IMG/VR virus record: IMGVR_UViG_3300037584_002593
Span: 1-20,698 of that record
DNA length: 20,698 nt
Reading direction: 5' to 3' (one strand)
Origin: a virus
A program made the position numbers and the translations under genes. How positions within the stretch are numbered: position 1 is the stretch's first letter; each line of letters opens with the position of its first letter. Below, one piece after another: positions 7,498 through 16,616 of this stretch. The notes beneath the pieces were generated by a model. It worked only from the letters and a program-made list of their open reading frames with translations, had not been told where the DNA came from and made no database searches.

Positions 7498-10331
7498 TGA
7501 GCGTAATTCAAAGACCTTTGTTTCGAGCAGCCGGTGGCGGCGCTAACAAATTCCCAGATCTTAGCGGCGACGGCAAAGTCACGCAGAAAGACATACTGAT
7601 AGGGCGTGGCGTTATTGAGAAGCAAGAAGGCGGCGGTATTGGCCCTATGATGCCCGCCGAAGCGCCCATGGACCCGTTAGCTCAAGATGTTTTGATGGCG
7701 CGGGAAGAAGGCGAAAAGATTGGCTTGGATTACCTTGCTCAAACCATGGACGGCATCGACATGGCGGCAAACACGGAGGAGTTAATTAACTCTATCCGAG
7801 GTAATGACCGTCCCCTGCAAGATCGGGTGGCAGAGCTTGCCACGTTTGTGGGTGAACAGGACGCGGTTCAAACACCCGAATCTGTTCTTGCCATGGTTCA
7901 ACCTACTATCATGCTGTCAGAGGAAGGCGCTATCGATAGCGGCGTAGGCGGGTTAATTCAACAAGTTATTGGCGAAGGCGATATGGGCGCAGAAATGGGT
8001 CAAGGCGTTGGCGCTTTGATGGCTCAAGGTCAGCCTGAACCCGTGGAACAACCGTTGCAACAGTTCAACCAAGGCGGTGCCGTAAAAAAGCTCGCATTCG
8101 GCGGCGACCCGGTCTATGACCCTGCTCGCGGCACGTCTTTTGGTATGCAGTCCATACAAGCGAACCTTGCCGACGCAACGGGGGGCATACAGCCTGTTCC
8201 GGACCTAGCGTCTATGCTTGATCCCGAGTACGCGGCGCTATTACAAAGTGAGGCGCTACAACGGCGTGAACCGCGAAGTGCAAGAGACGCTGCCGCAGAA
8301 TATCAAAAACTGATGGAAGAAGCTTATGACATCGAAGGCCAGCGGGCTTTTTCTGATCGTGAGGCCGCTTTAGATTTAGCGCGGGCAGGCTTTGCTTTTG
8401 CCTCTGGTCGAGATCCAAAAACCGGCGAAAATATGGCCGGGAGAGGGTTTTTAGCCCAATTAGGCTCCGTGGGGCAGCAGTACGCTGAAAGTGCGGGCGA
8501 ACGTCTAGCTAGAGAGCGTAAAGGTGAGCAGGCGCTTCGATTAGCGGCCATACAACAAGGGATTGCGGCAGAGCAGCGCGACCAAGAAGCGCAAGAAAGA
8601 AGTATTTCTCAAGCTAGGTCTGCAATCCTTGAAGCGAATTTGGACAAACGAAAACTTGATCAACAAGGTTTGATTACTGTAGCGGGTATTAAAGCAGCGG
8701 GCGTGACTGTAGGCACGCAGATCGGTGCAAACTTGTTTGAAGGCAGCGAAAACCGAAAGTTTCAAGAGCAGCAAACTAACCGAAAAGCCGAGATAGAAGA
8801 AAATTTGACGAACATCCGGGCAAGGATAGCCGAGGCTAAAGCGGAAAATGATTTTGGTCGTCTTCAAAAGCAAACGGAAACTTTGCGTAAAAACCAACTA
8901 GAGCTTACAGGTGTAAACTTCAACAACGATTTGGCAATACAAGCGGATCGGTTTACTCGTCAGCGGGACCTTATCGAATTGCGAGGCGGCATAGATCAAG
9001 CACTGCAAACTCAGCGGTTAGGTCATGCGACTTTAATGCAAGACGACCGCCAAGATTTTCTTGCAGGTCAGTCTGAGTTAGACCGAGACTTGCGAAGAGA
9101 CTTGTCCGACGATGAATTAGAATATCGTCGCGAAGCCTTAGAGCTTAACGAAGAGATGTTTGCGCACAAGCAAGCTATGGACCCTTCTACCGAAGATAGT
9201 TTTCTGTACGACATCTCCGGCGGATTTGTTGGGCAAGGATCGCAAGCACGAGAATTGAACGATATCAATTTAGATATACAGAAACTTCGCGCGGCAGCGG
9301 CAGAGCGAGGCATAGAGGAAAGCTTCTTAGCTAGGACAGACCAGAACATCGCTAATTACATTAGTTTGGCTGATCAGGCGTTGCGTCAAGAACGAAATAG
9401 CATGTTGAAAGGCGAGCAGATACTAAGTGCGCTACAAGCACAAGGCGCAGGGCCGAAATTCGGGACAGCAGCGCAGCAAACGGAGCTTTTGGGTAACCCG
9501 ACCGCAATTAATGCCTACGCCAGAGGTGTGAACATTCCGGGCTTTGATATTGCACTCAACAACATGTTTGGCACGGTGACCCTAGATAACCGAGGCAACC
9601 AAGTTCCTGCACGAAAGCTGACTCCGGCCCTGCGAGCCGCTCTTATAAAACGTAAAGAGGCAGGCTTTGCTGTTCCAGCACTACCCGGCTTTGCAAACGG
9701 GGGTGAGGTAGATATGGGCGCGGGGCAGGGTCTTCTTGAGCCTGTCACAGGTTTTCGTTTTCCCATGACACAAGAAACGCTAGACCCAGAGCAGCTTCCT
9801 CGCACCTATGAGCCTACTATCACGCAGGACATAGCAGACATCACTAAGGCTACCGGCACGCAAGAAGGGCTTCTCAACGTTGGAGGAGTGGCCTTAAATA
9901 CTTTAGCTAACGCTATTTTCGGTACAGAAGCAGGGCTTGCTGCCGATACTCGACAGGCTAAAAAGGCCGTTGAAACGCTAGGCACAGTAGCTACCACAAC
10001 ACTCATGGCCGCTATACCCGGTAAAGACAACGTTGAGCTACAGCGCATGCTGAAAAACATGCAGGTGCCCGCCGATTCGTTTAGCTTACAAGATGACGAG
10101 GCGTTGGATTACTTTAAGTTAGCGCGTAACACCATGGACCTTGGCATCAAAAACCAAGAAGACTTGTTAGAAAACGCTAACCTGACGCGGAAAGAAATCA
10201 CTAAGGTGCAGACGGATCTGGCGCAGATGAACGCGATTCAAGCTGAGTATGACAACGTCATCAAAGCGTATGAGGCCAAGCTGATGCCGTCTGAAGAAGT
10301 CTACGATTCACTAGATAAGTTTTTTAGGTAA
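7497..10331 (+). CDS. Large helical virion protein with EF-hand-like loop
   Basis: A 944-aa protein starting at TAATG on the upstream stop. Residues 21-32 (DLSGDGKVTQKD) fit the calcium-binding loop pattern D-x-S-x-D-G-x-V-x-x-x-D. Residues about 92-155 (NTEELINSIRGNDRPLQDRV, then AVQTPESVLAMVQPTIML) form a conserved helical block. About 250-560 is charged and rich in Gln, Arg and Glu with coiled-coil character. A Gly-rich FANGGEVDMGAGQG stretch and a hydrophobic Ala/Thr/Gly segment (about 795-840) precede ELQRMLKNM at 847-855, which matches a motif in the 655-aa protein. The C-terminal 90 residues return to charged helices. The size and composition recall the internal ejection proteins of podoviruses such as T7 gp15/gp16, but I see no clear homology to them. 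It is followed without a gap by the 1289-aa gene. Confidence 0.62.
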   Translation: MSVIQRPLFRAAGGGANKFPDLSGDGKVTQKDILIGRGVIEKQEGGGIGPMMPAEAPMDPLAQDVLMAREEGEKIGLDYLAQTMDGIDMAANTEELINSIRGNDRPLQDRVAELATFVGEQDAVQTPESVLAMVQPTIMLSEEGAIDSGVGGLIQQVIGEGDMGAEMGQGVGALMAQGQPEPVEQPLQQFNQGGAVKKLAFGGDPVYDPARGTSFGMQSIQANLADATGGIQPVPDLASMLDPEYAALLQSEALQRREPRSARDAAAEYQKLMEEAYDIEGQRAFSDREAALDLARAGFAFASGRDPKTGENMAGRGFLAQLGSVGQQYAESAGERLARERKGEQALRLAAIQQGIAAEQRDQEAQERSISQARSAILEANLDKRKLDQQGLITVAGIKAAGVTVGTQIGANLFEGSENRKFQEQQTNRKAEIEENLTNIRARIAEAKAENDFGRLQKQTETLRKNQLELTGVNFNNDLAIQADRFTRQRDLIELRGGIDQALQTQRLGHATLMQDDRQDFLAGQSELDRDLRRDLSDDELEYRREALELNEEMFAHKQAMDPSTEDSFLYDISGGFVGQGSQARELNDINLDIQKLRAAAAERGIEESFLARTDQNIANYISLADQALRQERNSMLKGEQILSALQAQGAGPKFGTAAQQTELLGNPTAINAYARGVNIPGFDIALNNMFGTVTLDNRGNQVPARKLTPALRAALIKRKEAGFAVPALPGFANGGEVDMGAGQGLLEPVTGFRFPMTQETLDPEQLPRTYEPTITQDIADITKATGTQEGLLNVGGVALNTLANAIFGTEAGLAADTRQAKKAVETLGTVATTTLMAAIPGKDNVELQRMLKNMQVPADSFSLQDDEALDYFKLARNTMDLGIKNQEDLLENANLTRKEITKVQTDLAQMNAIQAEYDNVIKAYEAKLMPSEEVYDSLDKFFR

Positions 10332-13300
10332 ATGGCTATACCACTAACGTACTTGCCGTCCACCCTTGCACAAGGCATATCTGACGTGTCTGAGGAAGAG
10401 CGGGCAAGTCTTCGCGCTGCGCGGGCCAACGCTAAGAAGCCGTTGGACTTTGATCTGAACGGCGCTTTTGTTGCACTTTCCGACAAAGGCTTTGACTCAA
10501 GAACGTCTTTAGACCTCATCGCCAAGAAGCTTAGTGAGAAAGCCAACTTTGATTTATCGGGTGCCCGCAAAGCAGGTTTCACCAACGAACAAGTCGTAGC
10601 CAAGCTTATTGGTCGAGATCCCGATGACCTTGAATCAGACCCGGTAGGCTCCTTCTTTGGCGGCATCGGAAGAGGTGCAGTAGAAGGGTTGCCCGGCGGT
10701 GTAGCAGGTGCGGCCACGGTAGCCGGTCTTACCGCAGTCGGAGTAGCCTCCACCCCGCTTTTGCTGGGCGGCGGCATTTTGGCAGCTATCGCTACAGGAA
10801 TGACCGGTGCGGGAGAGGCGCTAGAAGAAGCTACCCTTGGCGAAAGGCAGCTACTGCCCGGAGAACGCGGCGCGGGGGCCGCTGGCGAAGTGCTTGGCAG
10901 CGTGGCAAGTACGGTTCCGCTCACGCAACTTGCTTTAAAAAGCATCCCAGAAGCAGTTGATTTTGGGGCGAAAAAACTTCTTGCGCGACACAACGAAGAA
11001 AAAGCCAAACTTGCTCAAGAGGCGGGTAAGATTTTTACCAAAGATGGCGTGCCTAAAAACGTCAAACGACGTGAATTTTTAGAAAACCTTGTTTCTAGTG
11101 TGGGTAAAGAAGCCCGAGACAAGAGCGCAATCAGCTTTGGTTTACGAGAATTGGGCTACAGCGCGATCCCTGCTGCCGCAGAAGGCATATCAGAATCTTT
11201 GTACCCCGGCGATGACGTTACGAGAACAATAGCGGGCGTTGCAGCGTCGTTAGTTCCTAACCCAACTTTCCTTGCAGCGGACGCTGTAACCTCTGTGGGA
11301 GGGGTGGCTAGGCAAGACATTTCTGAAAAAGGCTTCAAAGACTCCGCTAAAAACTTGTTTGGTGCTCTAGACCGTGGAGACAGGGCCAGAAAGCAAGCTG
11401 CTGCCGAATATATTGTACGGGCTTACAACACCTCGCAAGCTGCGGCGGCGAGGGCAGCAGGGCAACCCGAGCCGGAAAACGCGGCTCTTGCATTCGCTGA
11501 CGAGCTAGATCGACTAGTGGCCGATGACCCAGAATTTGCAAAGCTACTTACTCCCGGTCAACTGACCAACGATCCTTTCTTTCTATTGATGGAAGCGTCT
11601 ACTCGACGCGGCAATGTCCCGTTAACTAATCAGCAACGGGACTTTGGCATTCAGTCAAGGCAGCACTTACGACAGTTGATTGAAACTCTTCGTCTTACCG
11701 GCAGTGATGATCTTTTAAAAGAAGCCGCACGGCTAGAGCAGCGGGGGTTAGAAGCCGAAATCACCGGGCTTTTAGATGTTGAGCTTACCAAAGCTGCGGA
11801 AGCAGCCGATAAACTGGCTTTGGTTCGCGGTGACAGAGACACCACCGCTAAAATAAAGGAAGACCAAGGTACCTTACTGAAACAGGCCGCAGAGAGTGCG
11901 GTAGAACAATCCAAGGTCGTTCGCCGAAAATTATACGCGGATGTTGATAAGAACGTTCAAGTTAGCACGGCCCCTCTTTTAGCGGCATACCGTGAGCTTA
12001 GGGCGAGCAACTTGCTGACAGAGGCGGGAGAGCTAAAGGGTGATTTGATCAATGATCTTAGAAACTATGGCTTACAGACCGATACAGGCTTGGGTGATTT
12101 ACTGAAAGAAGCCGCTTCCAAGAAAAAAACGTTAAGTAATCGATTGGATACGGTTGGCCGAAGCTTCCAAAAGACAGCAGAGGGTAACCCGGACGCGTTT
12201 AACACCTTTGATCTTTTGGTAGACACAAGTGGCGGCGCTGCAAAACGAGGTTATGAAAACCGGTTAGATCAAGTCATTGCCGGTTTCTCAAGAAAAATAG
12301 ATGACCCCGATGCTGCCGGGACCGAGATGTCCGCCCCTGTTCGAGCAAACATCTTAAAGTTAGCGAAGCAAGCCAAAGAAATTGAATCCATAAAGCGAAA
12401 CTTGACTCAAGCAACGTCAGAAATCGACAACGTTTCGCTAGGCGATTTCGCTGCGGACGAACCGGTGATGAAGCCTATTGGGGAATTGTTGGCCTTCCGG
12501 AACAAAGTTAGAGAAGGTTTTAGAGACGCTCAACGAGGCGTCAAAGATGGTCCTACCGAAGCGCAACTAGCTATTTTAAATCGCGGTGCTACGGAAGCCA
12601 TACAAGAGCGTATAGATAGCGGCACTGTTGACGGAGTGTTGTCGGACAACCTTAAAGCATTGGACTTAGCAGAAAGGTATGCGGCAGCACATCAAAATGT
12701 TTTCAGAAGAACGTTTGTAGGTAGGCTTACTCGAACAAAGCTGGATGGCGATGAATTTATTGCCCCAGAGCAAGCATTAGACAAATTGTTTTCCGGAAGC
12801 CCAACTAAAAACGTCCGAGAAACACTGGAGGCTTTTGGTTTCCAAGGTTTAGAAGGCGGGGAACTAGCCTTTGACGAAGACTTTTTAGGCACGGCCAGCG
12901 GTGCAATTAATGCTTATTTACGCAACGAGATAGCAGGTAAATCTAAGGCCACAACAATCGTCAATCCGATTACGGGCAAGACAGAAACGGTTCAAACATT
13001 AGATCAAAGAGACATTGATCAGTTCCTGAACAAAAACTCTGAAGCTCTAGCGGCATTAGATCCCAGCGGTAGTTTGCTCAATGACTTACGAAGCGCCGGA
13101 ACGTCTAAGATTGCATTGGAATCTGTCTTAAATACTCAGACCGAGCGATACAAGACGCACCAAGCAGAAGTCAATCTGGGTAAGTTCTTGGAAGTAGACA
13201 ATGCTGAAACCGCCGTACAAGACATCATTTCAGGAAAAAATGCTGCCACCGATCTGAAGACGATTGCTCGACGGATTAACAACGCTCAAATTAACGATGT

Positions 13301-14201
13301 TCAAAAGCAAAGTCACAAAGAAGCTTTGTTCTCTACGCTAGTGGATGCAGCACTGACTAGGTCACTGGAAGGGACCGGTGACAAACAAGTGATTAACTTT
13401 TCCAAGATGTACGACATTCTGTACGACACCTCAAATAGACGAACGCAGGTCGGGCTAACTAACTATCCGAAAGAAGGCCCAAGTTTGATGCAGATCTTGG
13501 ATGACGCGGGTGGTGTTCCCAAAGAACAAGCGACAGAGCTTAAAACTTTTCTACTGCGAGGCAGAAAGCTCACGGAGGCGCTAGACGCGGGCGTAGATGA
13601 CTTCTTAGCCGCCAAGGACACCCCCGCCGCTAAAGATTTCATTGCTAGATTTGCGGGTGCTCAAGGCGTGTCAGAGGTAACCAAGATGCTTGGAATGACG
13701 CCGACGATCCAAACCACGTCAGCAGGTGCGCAATTGATACGAAATCAATTCATTAATCTGCCTAACATGGTCGCCAAAGACTTGCTAATAGACATATCAA
13801 AGCCCGGAGGCGCGGGGACAAAAACATTGGCAGACCTAATGCGGGCAGGCTCTACGGCAAAACAGCAAAGTGATATTTTTGTTCGCATTGCTAAAAATAT
13901 TGTTGGATCGCCTACTTACCTGACTTCTTTATCTGTACGAGGCGCACAGGCCGCACAAGAAGAACAGCCCACGTTAGAACCTGCTCCTGTCGAGCAGCCG
14001 GTGGCTGTAGAACCGCCGATGGCCCCTCCGATGCAGCAGCCCATGCCGCAACAAATGGCAGCGCCTCAACCGGCTCCCCCACCTCAAGGCGGAGCAAACC
14101 CGCAACAGCGTCAGCAGTTCGCGGCCCTGTTCCCTAACGATCCGATCTCTGGACTGATTCAGCAGCAGGGCATAGCTTCGCTACCCCAAGCACCGAGCTA
14201 A
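10332..14201 (+). CDS. Very large internal virion (ejection-like) protein
   Basis: A 1289-aa protein, the largest in the window; its ATG directly follows the upstream TAA, with AGG three bases before it. Residues about 40-95 (FDLNGAFVALSDKGFDSRTS, then GFTNEQVVAKLIG) are small helical units. A glycine- and alanine-rich hydrophobic region (about 105-160, with GGVAGAATVAGLTAVGVAS, then LLLGGGILAAIATG) could span a membrane. The remaining 1000 residues are mostly charged helices. The tail is Pro/Gln-rich (about 1205-1260) and ends with RQQFAALFPNDPISGLI, a C-terminal block seen in other marine phage proteins. A membrane-active segment in a giant helical protein inside a tail module fits a DNA-ejection protein. 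No lytic transglycosylase or other enzyme motif could be found, so the function is inferred from composition and position. Confidence 0.62.
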   Translation: MAIPLTYLPSTLAQGISDVSEEERASLRAARANAKKPLDFDLNGAFVALSDKGFDSRTSLDLIAKKLSEKANFDLSGARKAGFTNEQVVAKLIGRDPDDLESDPVGSFFGGIGRGAVEGLPGGVAGAATVAGLTAVGVASTPLLLGGGILAAIATGMTGAGEALEEATLGERQLLPGERGAGAAGEVLGSVASTVPLTQLALKSIPEAVDFGAKKLLARHNEEKAKLAQEAGKIFTKDGVPKNVKRREFLENLVSSVGKEARDKSAISFGLRELGYSAIPAAAEGISESLYPGDDVTRTIAGVAASLVPNPTFLAADAVTSVGGVARQDISEKGFKDSAKNLFGALDRGDRARKQAAAEYIVRAYNTSQAAAARAAGQPEPENAALAFADELDRLVADDPEFAKLLTPGQLTNDPFFLLMEASTRRGNVPLTNQQRDFGIQSRQHLRQLIETLRLTGSDDLLKEAARLEQRGLEAEITGLLDVELTKAAEAADKLALVRGDRDTTAKIKEDQGTLLKQAAESAVEQSKVVRRKLYADVDKNVQVSTAPLLAAYRELRASNLLTEAGELKGDLINDLRNYGLQTDTGLGDLLKEAASKKKTLSNRLDTVGRSFQKTAEGNPDAFNTFDLLVDTSGGAAKRGYENRLDQVIAGFSRKIDDPDAAGTEMSAPVRANILKLAKQAKEIESIKRNLTQATSEIDNVSLGDFAADEPVMKPIGELLAFRNKVREGFRDAQRGVKDGPTEAQLAILNRGATEAIQERIDSGTVDGVLSDNLKALDLAERYAAAHQNVFRRTFVGRLTRTKLDGDEFIAPEQALDKLFSGSPTKNVRETLEAFGFQGLEGGELAFDEDFLGTASGAINAYLRNEIAGKSKATTIVNPITGKTETVQTLDQRDIDQFLNKNSEALAALDPSGSLLNDLRSAGTSKIALESVLNTQTERYKTHQAEVNLGKFLEVDNAETAVQDIISGKNAATDLKTIARRINNAQINDVQKQSHKEALFSTLVDAALTRSLEGTGDKQVINFSKMYDILYDTSNRRTQVGLTNYPKEGPSLMQILDDAGGVPKEQATELKTFLLRGRKLTEALDAGVDDFLAAKDTPAAKDFIARFAGAQGVSEVTKMLGMTPTIQTTSAGAQLIRNQFINLPNMVAKDLLIDISKPGGAGTKTLADLMRAGSTAKQQSDIFVRIAKNIVGSPTYLTSLSVRGAQAAQEEQPTLEPAPVEQPVAVEPPMAPPMQQPMPQQMAAPQPAPPPQGGANPQQRQQFAALFPNDPISGLIQQQGIASLPQAPS

Positions 14202-14208
14202 TTAAATC

Positions 14209-15075
14209 ATGCAGAGACTTCAGCAAGGTATTGGGTCCATGTTAGCAAGCCGACCATTAGGGAGCGGTGGTCAATTCGGGCAGCTTCAAGGTAGCTCTGG
14301 GCCTAGGACCCCGTCTTTGGAAGAAGTGCTCGCGGAACGCGGCTTTCAGATGCCAGAGAGGCCGACAGGCGTCGGACATCAGGCAATGGTGATGTACAAA
14401 GACCCGGTTACAGGCGAAAACAGAACTGGTGGCGCACATGCTGCAAGCCACGCCAACTCACTGAGCGATTTTTACGGGCAAAACCCAGAAGCACTTGAGG
14501 TTGCAAAACAGTACAACACCGATCCCACGCAATTTGAGAGGAGTCCGGGGATACACGCATTTGGCAAATCGGCTCCTACTAAAGTGCTTCAACAAGAAAT
14601 GCCCCGAGTTCTTGGTAATCAACCGCAACAGTTTCAGGGGCCATCTCTAGACCCTGCTCAACAACAGCAAGAACTGGCTGCTCTTTCTAGTGCGCAAGCT
14701 AGGGCCGCTGGCATGCCTCCGCCTCAACCTGTGCAAGAATTTCAACCTATTCAACGACCGTCAGTGCAATCTTTACAGCAGCCGATGGGGCAACAACAGC
14801 CACAGTTCACTCAACAAGACATGAGCGGAATGATGCGGTTAATGATGCAGATGTTTCAGCAAATGATGCAGAGTAATCAAGGACAACAGTCTTATAACTC
14901 TGGCGCATTTAACAACGCTCCCTCTAATTTTTACCCTCAATATCCCTCTGCGCCACAACAAACGTATGCTCCTCCACCACAACGTTTTGCGCCGCAAAGA
15001 TATCAGGCCCCCAGATCTCAGCCATACAGGATGAGACAAGCAACTAGGTTTGCCGGATCACCTTTCGGCAGGTAA
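14209..15075 (+). CDS. Gln/Met/Pro-rich protein ending the virion module
   Basis: A 288-aa protein seven bases after the 1289-aa gene, with no evident ribosome binding site before its ATG. Residues about 55-130 are the only part that looks folded (VMYKDPVTGENRTGGAHAAS, then HANSLSDFYGQNPEALEVAK). The rest is low complexity: Gln-rich from 138 to 204, a striking Met cluster (MSGMMRLMMQMFQQMMQ, 205-221), then a Tyr/Pro/Gln-rich and finally Arg-rich basic tail (APQRYQAPRSQPYRMRQATR, 261-280). I do not recognise the family. The position suggests a virion or assembly role. Its stop codon touches the stop of the opposing helicase gene. Confidence 0.55.
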   Translation: MQRLQQGIGSMLASRPLGSGGQFGQLQGSSGPRTPSLEEVLAERGFQMPERPTGVGHQAMVMYKDPVTGENRTGGAHAASHANSLSDFYGQNPEALEVAKQYNTDPTQFERSPGIHAFGKSAPTKVLQQEMPRVLGNQPQQFQGPSLDPAQQQQELAALSSAQARAAGMPPPQPVQEFQPIQRPSVQSLQQPMGQQQPQFTQQDMSGMMRLMMQMFQQMMQSNQGQQSYNSGAFNNAPSNFYPQYPSAPQQTYAPPPQRFAPQRYQAPRSQPYRMRQATRFAGSPFGR

Positions 15076-16518
15076 CTAAATAAGCCATTTCTTGGCCTCT
15101 TCGCCCAAGACTTCTTGGGCTATGTCAATTTTGTCGCGTAGGGCCTTGATGATCTTTTCATCTACGGTGTCTGGGCTGACCAAATCCACGTACAAAACAT
15201 GCCGAGTTTGACCGATACGATGCGCACGGTCCTCCGACTGTAATCGTATCTCTAGGTCGTACTGGTTGTTGTAGTAGATCATGTTGGTAGCAGCCGTCAG
15301 CGTCAGCCCGTAGCCCCCAGTTCGGGGGTTTGCCACAAAAAACCGCAGATCGCTGTCGAGGTCTTGAAACTCAGCCACAATCTCGTCTCGTTCGTCGGCA
15401 GGAGTGGCCCCATAGAAGGTGCGCACGGACCTTGGCCCATAGACCTTGGATAATTCTTTCTCTATCTGCTCTATGTCGTAGACCCAGCTAGCCCAAACGA
15501 TGACCTTGCCGTCCATCTCACTTATCACGTCCAGTAACTCAGACATTCGGTTGCTGTCTAGCGCCTGTATCTCGCCGTCGTCCGTCTTGAGATGCCCACA
15601 ACAGATCTCTTGTAGCCGCATAATCTGCGTCAGGACGCTCTGTGTGGTCGCCAGTTCGCCTTTTTCAAGCATGGCTAGGGCCATGTCTTGCATTTGTTTG
15701 TAAGCCCGCTCCTGCTCCTTGGTGAGCGCCACGTTGCGTTGCGTATAGATTTTCTCCGGCAAGTCTAAGCAGTCTTCTTTTAAAACTCGGCTAGAAAAAT
15801 CGTTCAGCTTGACGTTTAGTTCGTCGAGATTGCGGTAACCGGTGATGTCCTGAAAGCTTCTGTTGCCAAACTTACGCTGCGTGATCACCGCATAACGGCC
15901 CTGAAACGCGTAGTAACTGTCGAACCCGAGTAGATCAGTGCCCAAGAAAGCACACTGGGCGTATAGATCCATGGGGTTCTTGGTTATAGGACTGCCGGTC
16001 AGGATGCGTTTGTACTTGGCTTCTTTGCCTAGCGCGACGATGTTCTTTGTACGCTTTGCTGTACGGTTTTTAATCGACGTGGACTCATCCACCGCCACCA
16101 AACAGTTGCGGTTACGCTTCACAAACCACTTAGCCACGTCCACACCTTTCTTAGTAGAGAACGACTCGACGTTCATCACCAAGATCTTCAGGTGCTCTTG
16201 GTCGTTAGCAAGAGCCAGCAACTCTGCTTTGAACGTCTGCGTCAGGTTTGGTTGCCACTGAACTACACTGACCGGTATTCTGTCCGGCAAGTGTTGCGGT
16301 ATCTCCTTGTGTACCCAGTTGCCGTACACGCCTTTTGGCGCAATGACCACGGCTGTATCTATCTCACCGTCGCAATAAAGCTTGGCAATCGTGTCGATAG
16401 TTACCTTGGTTTTGCCCGTGCCCATCTCAAGGAACAGCGCCCATGCGCGGCTATTCCAGCTAGCATCAAAAACCTCTTGCTGGTGTTCGTAGGGTTGGGT
16501 CTTGAAAGTAAATTGCAT
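15076..16518 (-). CDS. SNF2-family helicase/ATPase
   Basis: A 480-aa superfamily 2 ATPase, the only minus-strand gene. In order: Q-like motif YEHQQEVF (10-17), Walker A MGTGKT (32-37), Walker B DEST (144-147), motif III LTGSPI (173-178), then the second RecA lobe with VIVWASWVYDIEQIEKEL (339-356), motif V TGGYGLTLTAATNMIYY (400-416) and motif VI QSEDRAHRIGQ (427-437), which is diagnostic of SNF2 proteins. It is complete but compact, with no added domains. Phage members may remodel DNA-bound proteins or drive branch migration and recombination-linked replication, as T4 UvsW does; which of these applies is unknown. It is read away from the replication block from the shared 98-base intergenic region. 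Its stop (TAG read on the minus strand) abuts the stop of the Gln-rich virion gene. Confidence 0.92.
   Translation of the reverse strand: MQFTFKTQPYEHQQEVFDASWNSRAWALFLEMGTGKTKVTIDTIAKLYCDGEIDTAVVIAPKGVYGNWVHKEIPQHLPDRIPVSVVQWQPNLTQTFKAELLALANDQEHLKILVMNVESFSTKKGVDVAKWFVKRNRNCLVAVDESTSIKNRTAKRTKNIVALGKEAKYKRILTGSPITKNPMDLYAQCAFLGTDLLGFDSYYAFQGRYAVITQRKFGNRSFQDITGYRNLDELNVKLNDFSSRVLKEDCLDLPEKIYTQRNVALTKEQERAYKQMQDMALAMLEKGELATTQSVLTQIMRLQEICCGHLKTDDGEIQALDSNRMSELLDVISEMDGKVIVWASWVYDIEQIEKELSKVYGPRSVRTFYGATPADERDEIVAEFQDLDSDLRFFVANPRTGGYGLTLTAATNMIYYNNQYDLEIRLQSEDRAHRIGQTRHVLYVDLVSPDTVDEKIIKALRDKIDIAQEVLGEEAKKWLI
15103..15120. terminator. Perfect hairpin near the convergent gene junction
   Basis: GCCCAAG at 15103-15109 and CTTGGGC at 15114-15120 pair perfectly around the four-base loop ACTT. 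It lies 28 bases past the stop of the + strand virion gene and inside the last codons of the helicase gene. Neither strand has a clean U tract after it, so it is a weak candidate for a bidirectional terminator between the convergent units. It could also be chance, as it codes for VLGEE. Confidence 0.3.
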
Positions 16519-16534
16519 GTTTTGCCTAAATTGT

Positions 16535-16564
16535 TTGACACATGCGATATTATGGGATTATTCT
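16535..16564 (+). promoter_or_regulatory. Sigma70-type promoter for the replication module
   Basis: A perfect -35 box TTGACA lies at 16535-16540. TATTCT at 16559-16564, after an 18-base spacer, matches four of six bases of the -10 consensus including T1, A2 and T6. An alternative reading uses GATTAT at 16556-16561 with an extended TGG in front and a 15-base spacer. Either would start transcription around 16570, about 45 bases before the first replication gene. This suggests that host RNA polymerase reads this block. Confidence 0.55.
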
Positions 16565-16604
16565 TCGTTTGGGAAGTGGCTAACGCCATTTGAAACTTGA
16601 AAAA

Positions 16605-16610
16605 CGGAGA
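16605..16610 (+). promoter_or_regulatory. Ribosome binding site of the first replication-module gene
   Basis: CGGAGA places GGAG about seven bases before the ATG at 16617. It supports that ATG rather than an in-frame TTG at 16590, which would add nine residues. Confidence 0.65.
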
Positions 16611-16616
16611 ACGACG

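Larger units (their letters stand above)
16519..16616. promoter_or_regulatory. Divergent intergenic region between helicase and replication genes
   Basis: At 98 bases this is the largest non-coding stretch in the window. It separates the minus-strand helicase from the + strand replication genes and must serve both. It holds a + strand promoter and a ribosome binding site, given separately. On the minus strand there are AT-rich -10-like hexamers (AATAAT, CATAAT within 16548-16565) but no convincing -35 box. Confidence 0.6.

Noticed and set aside
10301-11008. A 235-codon minus-strand reading frame
   Set aside because: It lies opposite the N-terminal part of the 1289-aa gene, its Ser/Ala/Pro-rich product mirrors the codon bias of that gene, and it has no recognisable motif.
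15103-15120. Hairpin as a firm rho-independent terminator
   Set aside because: No U tract follows on either strand; kept only as a low-confidence feature.
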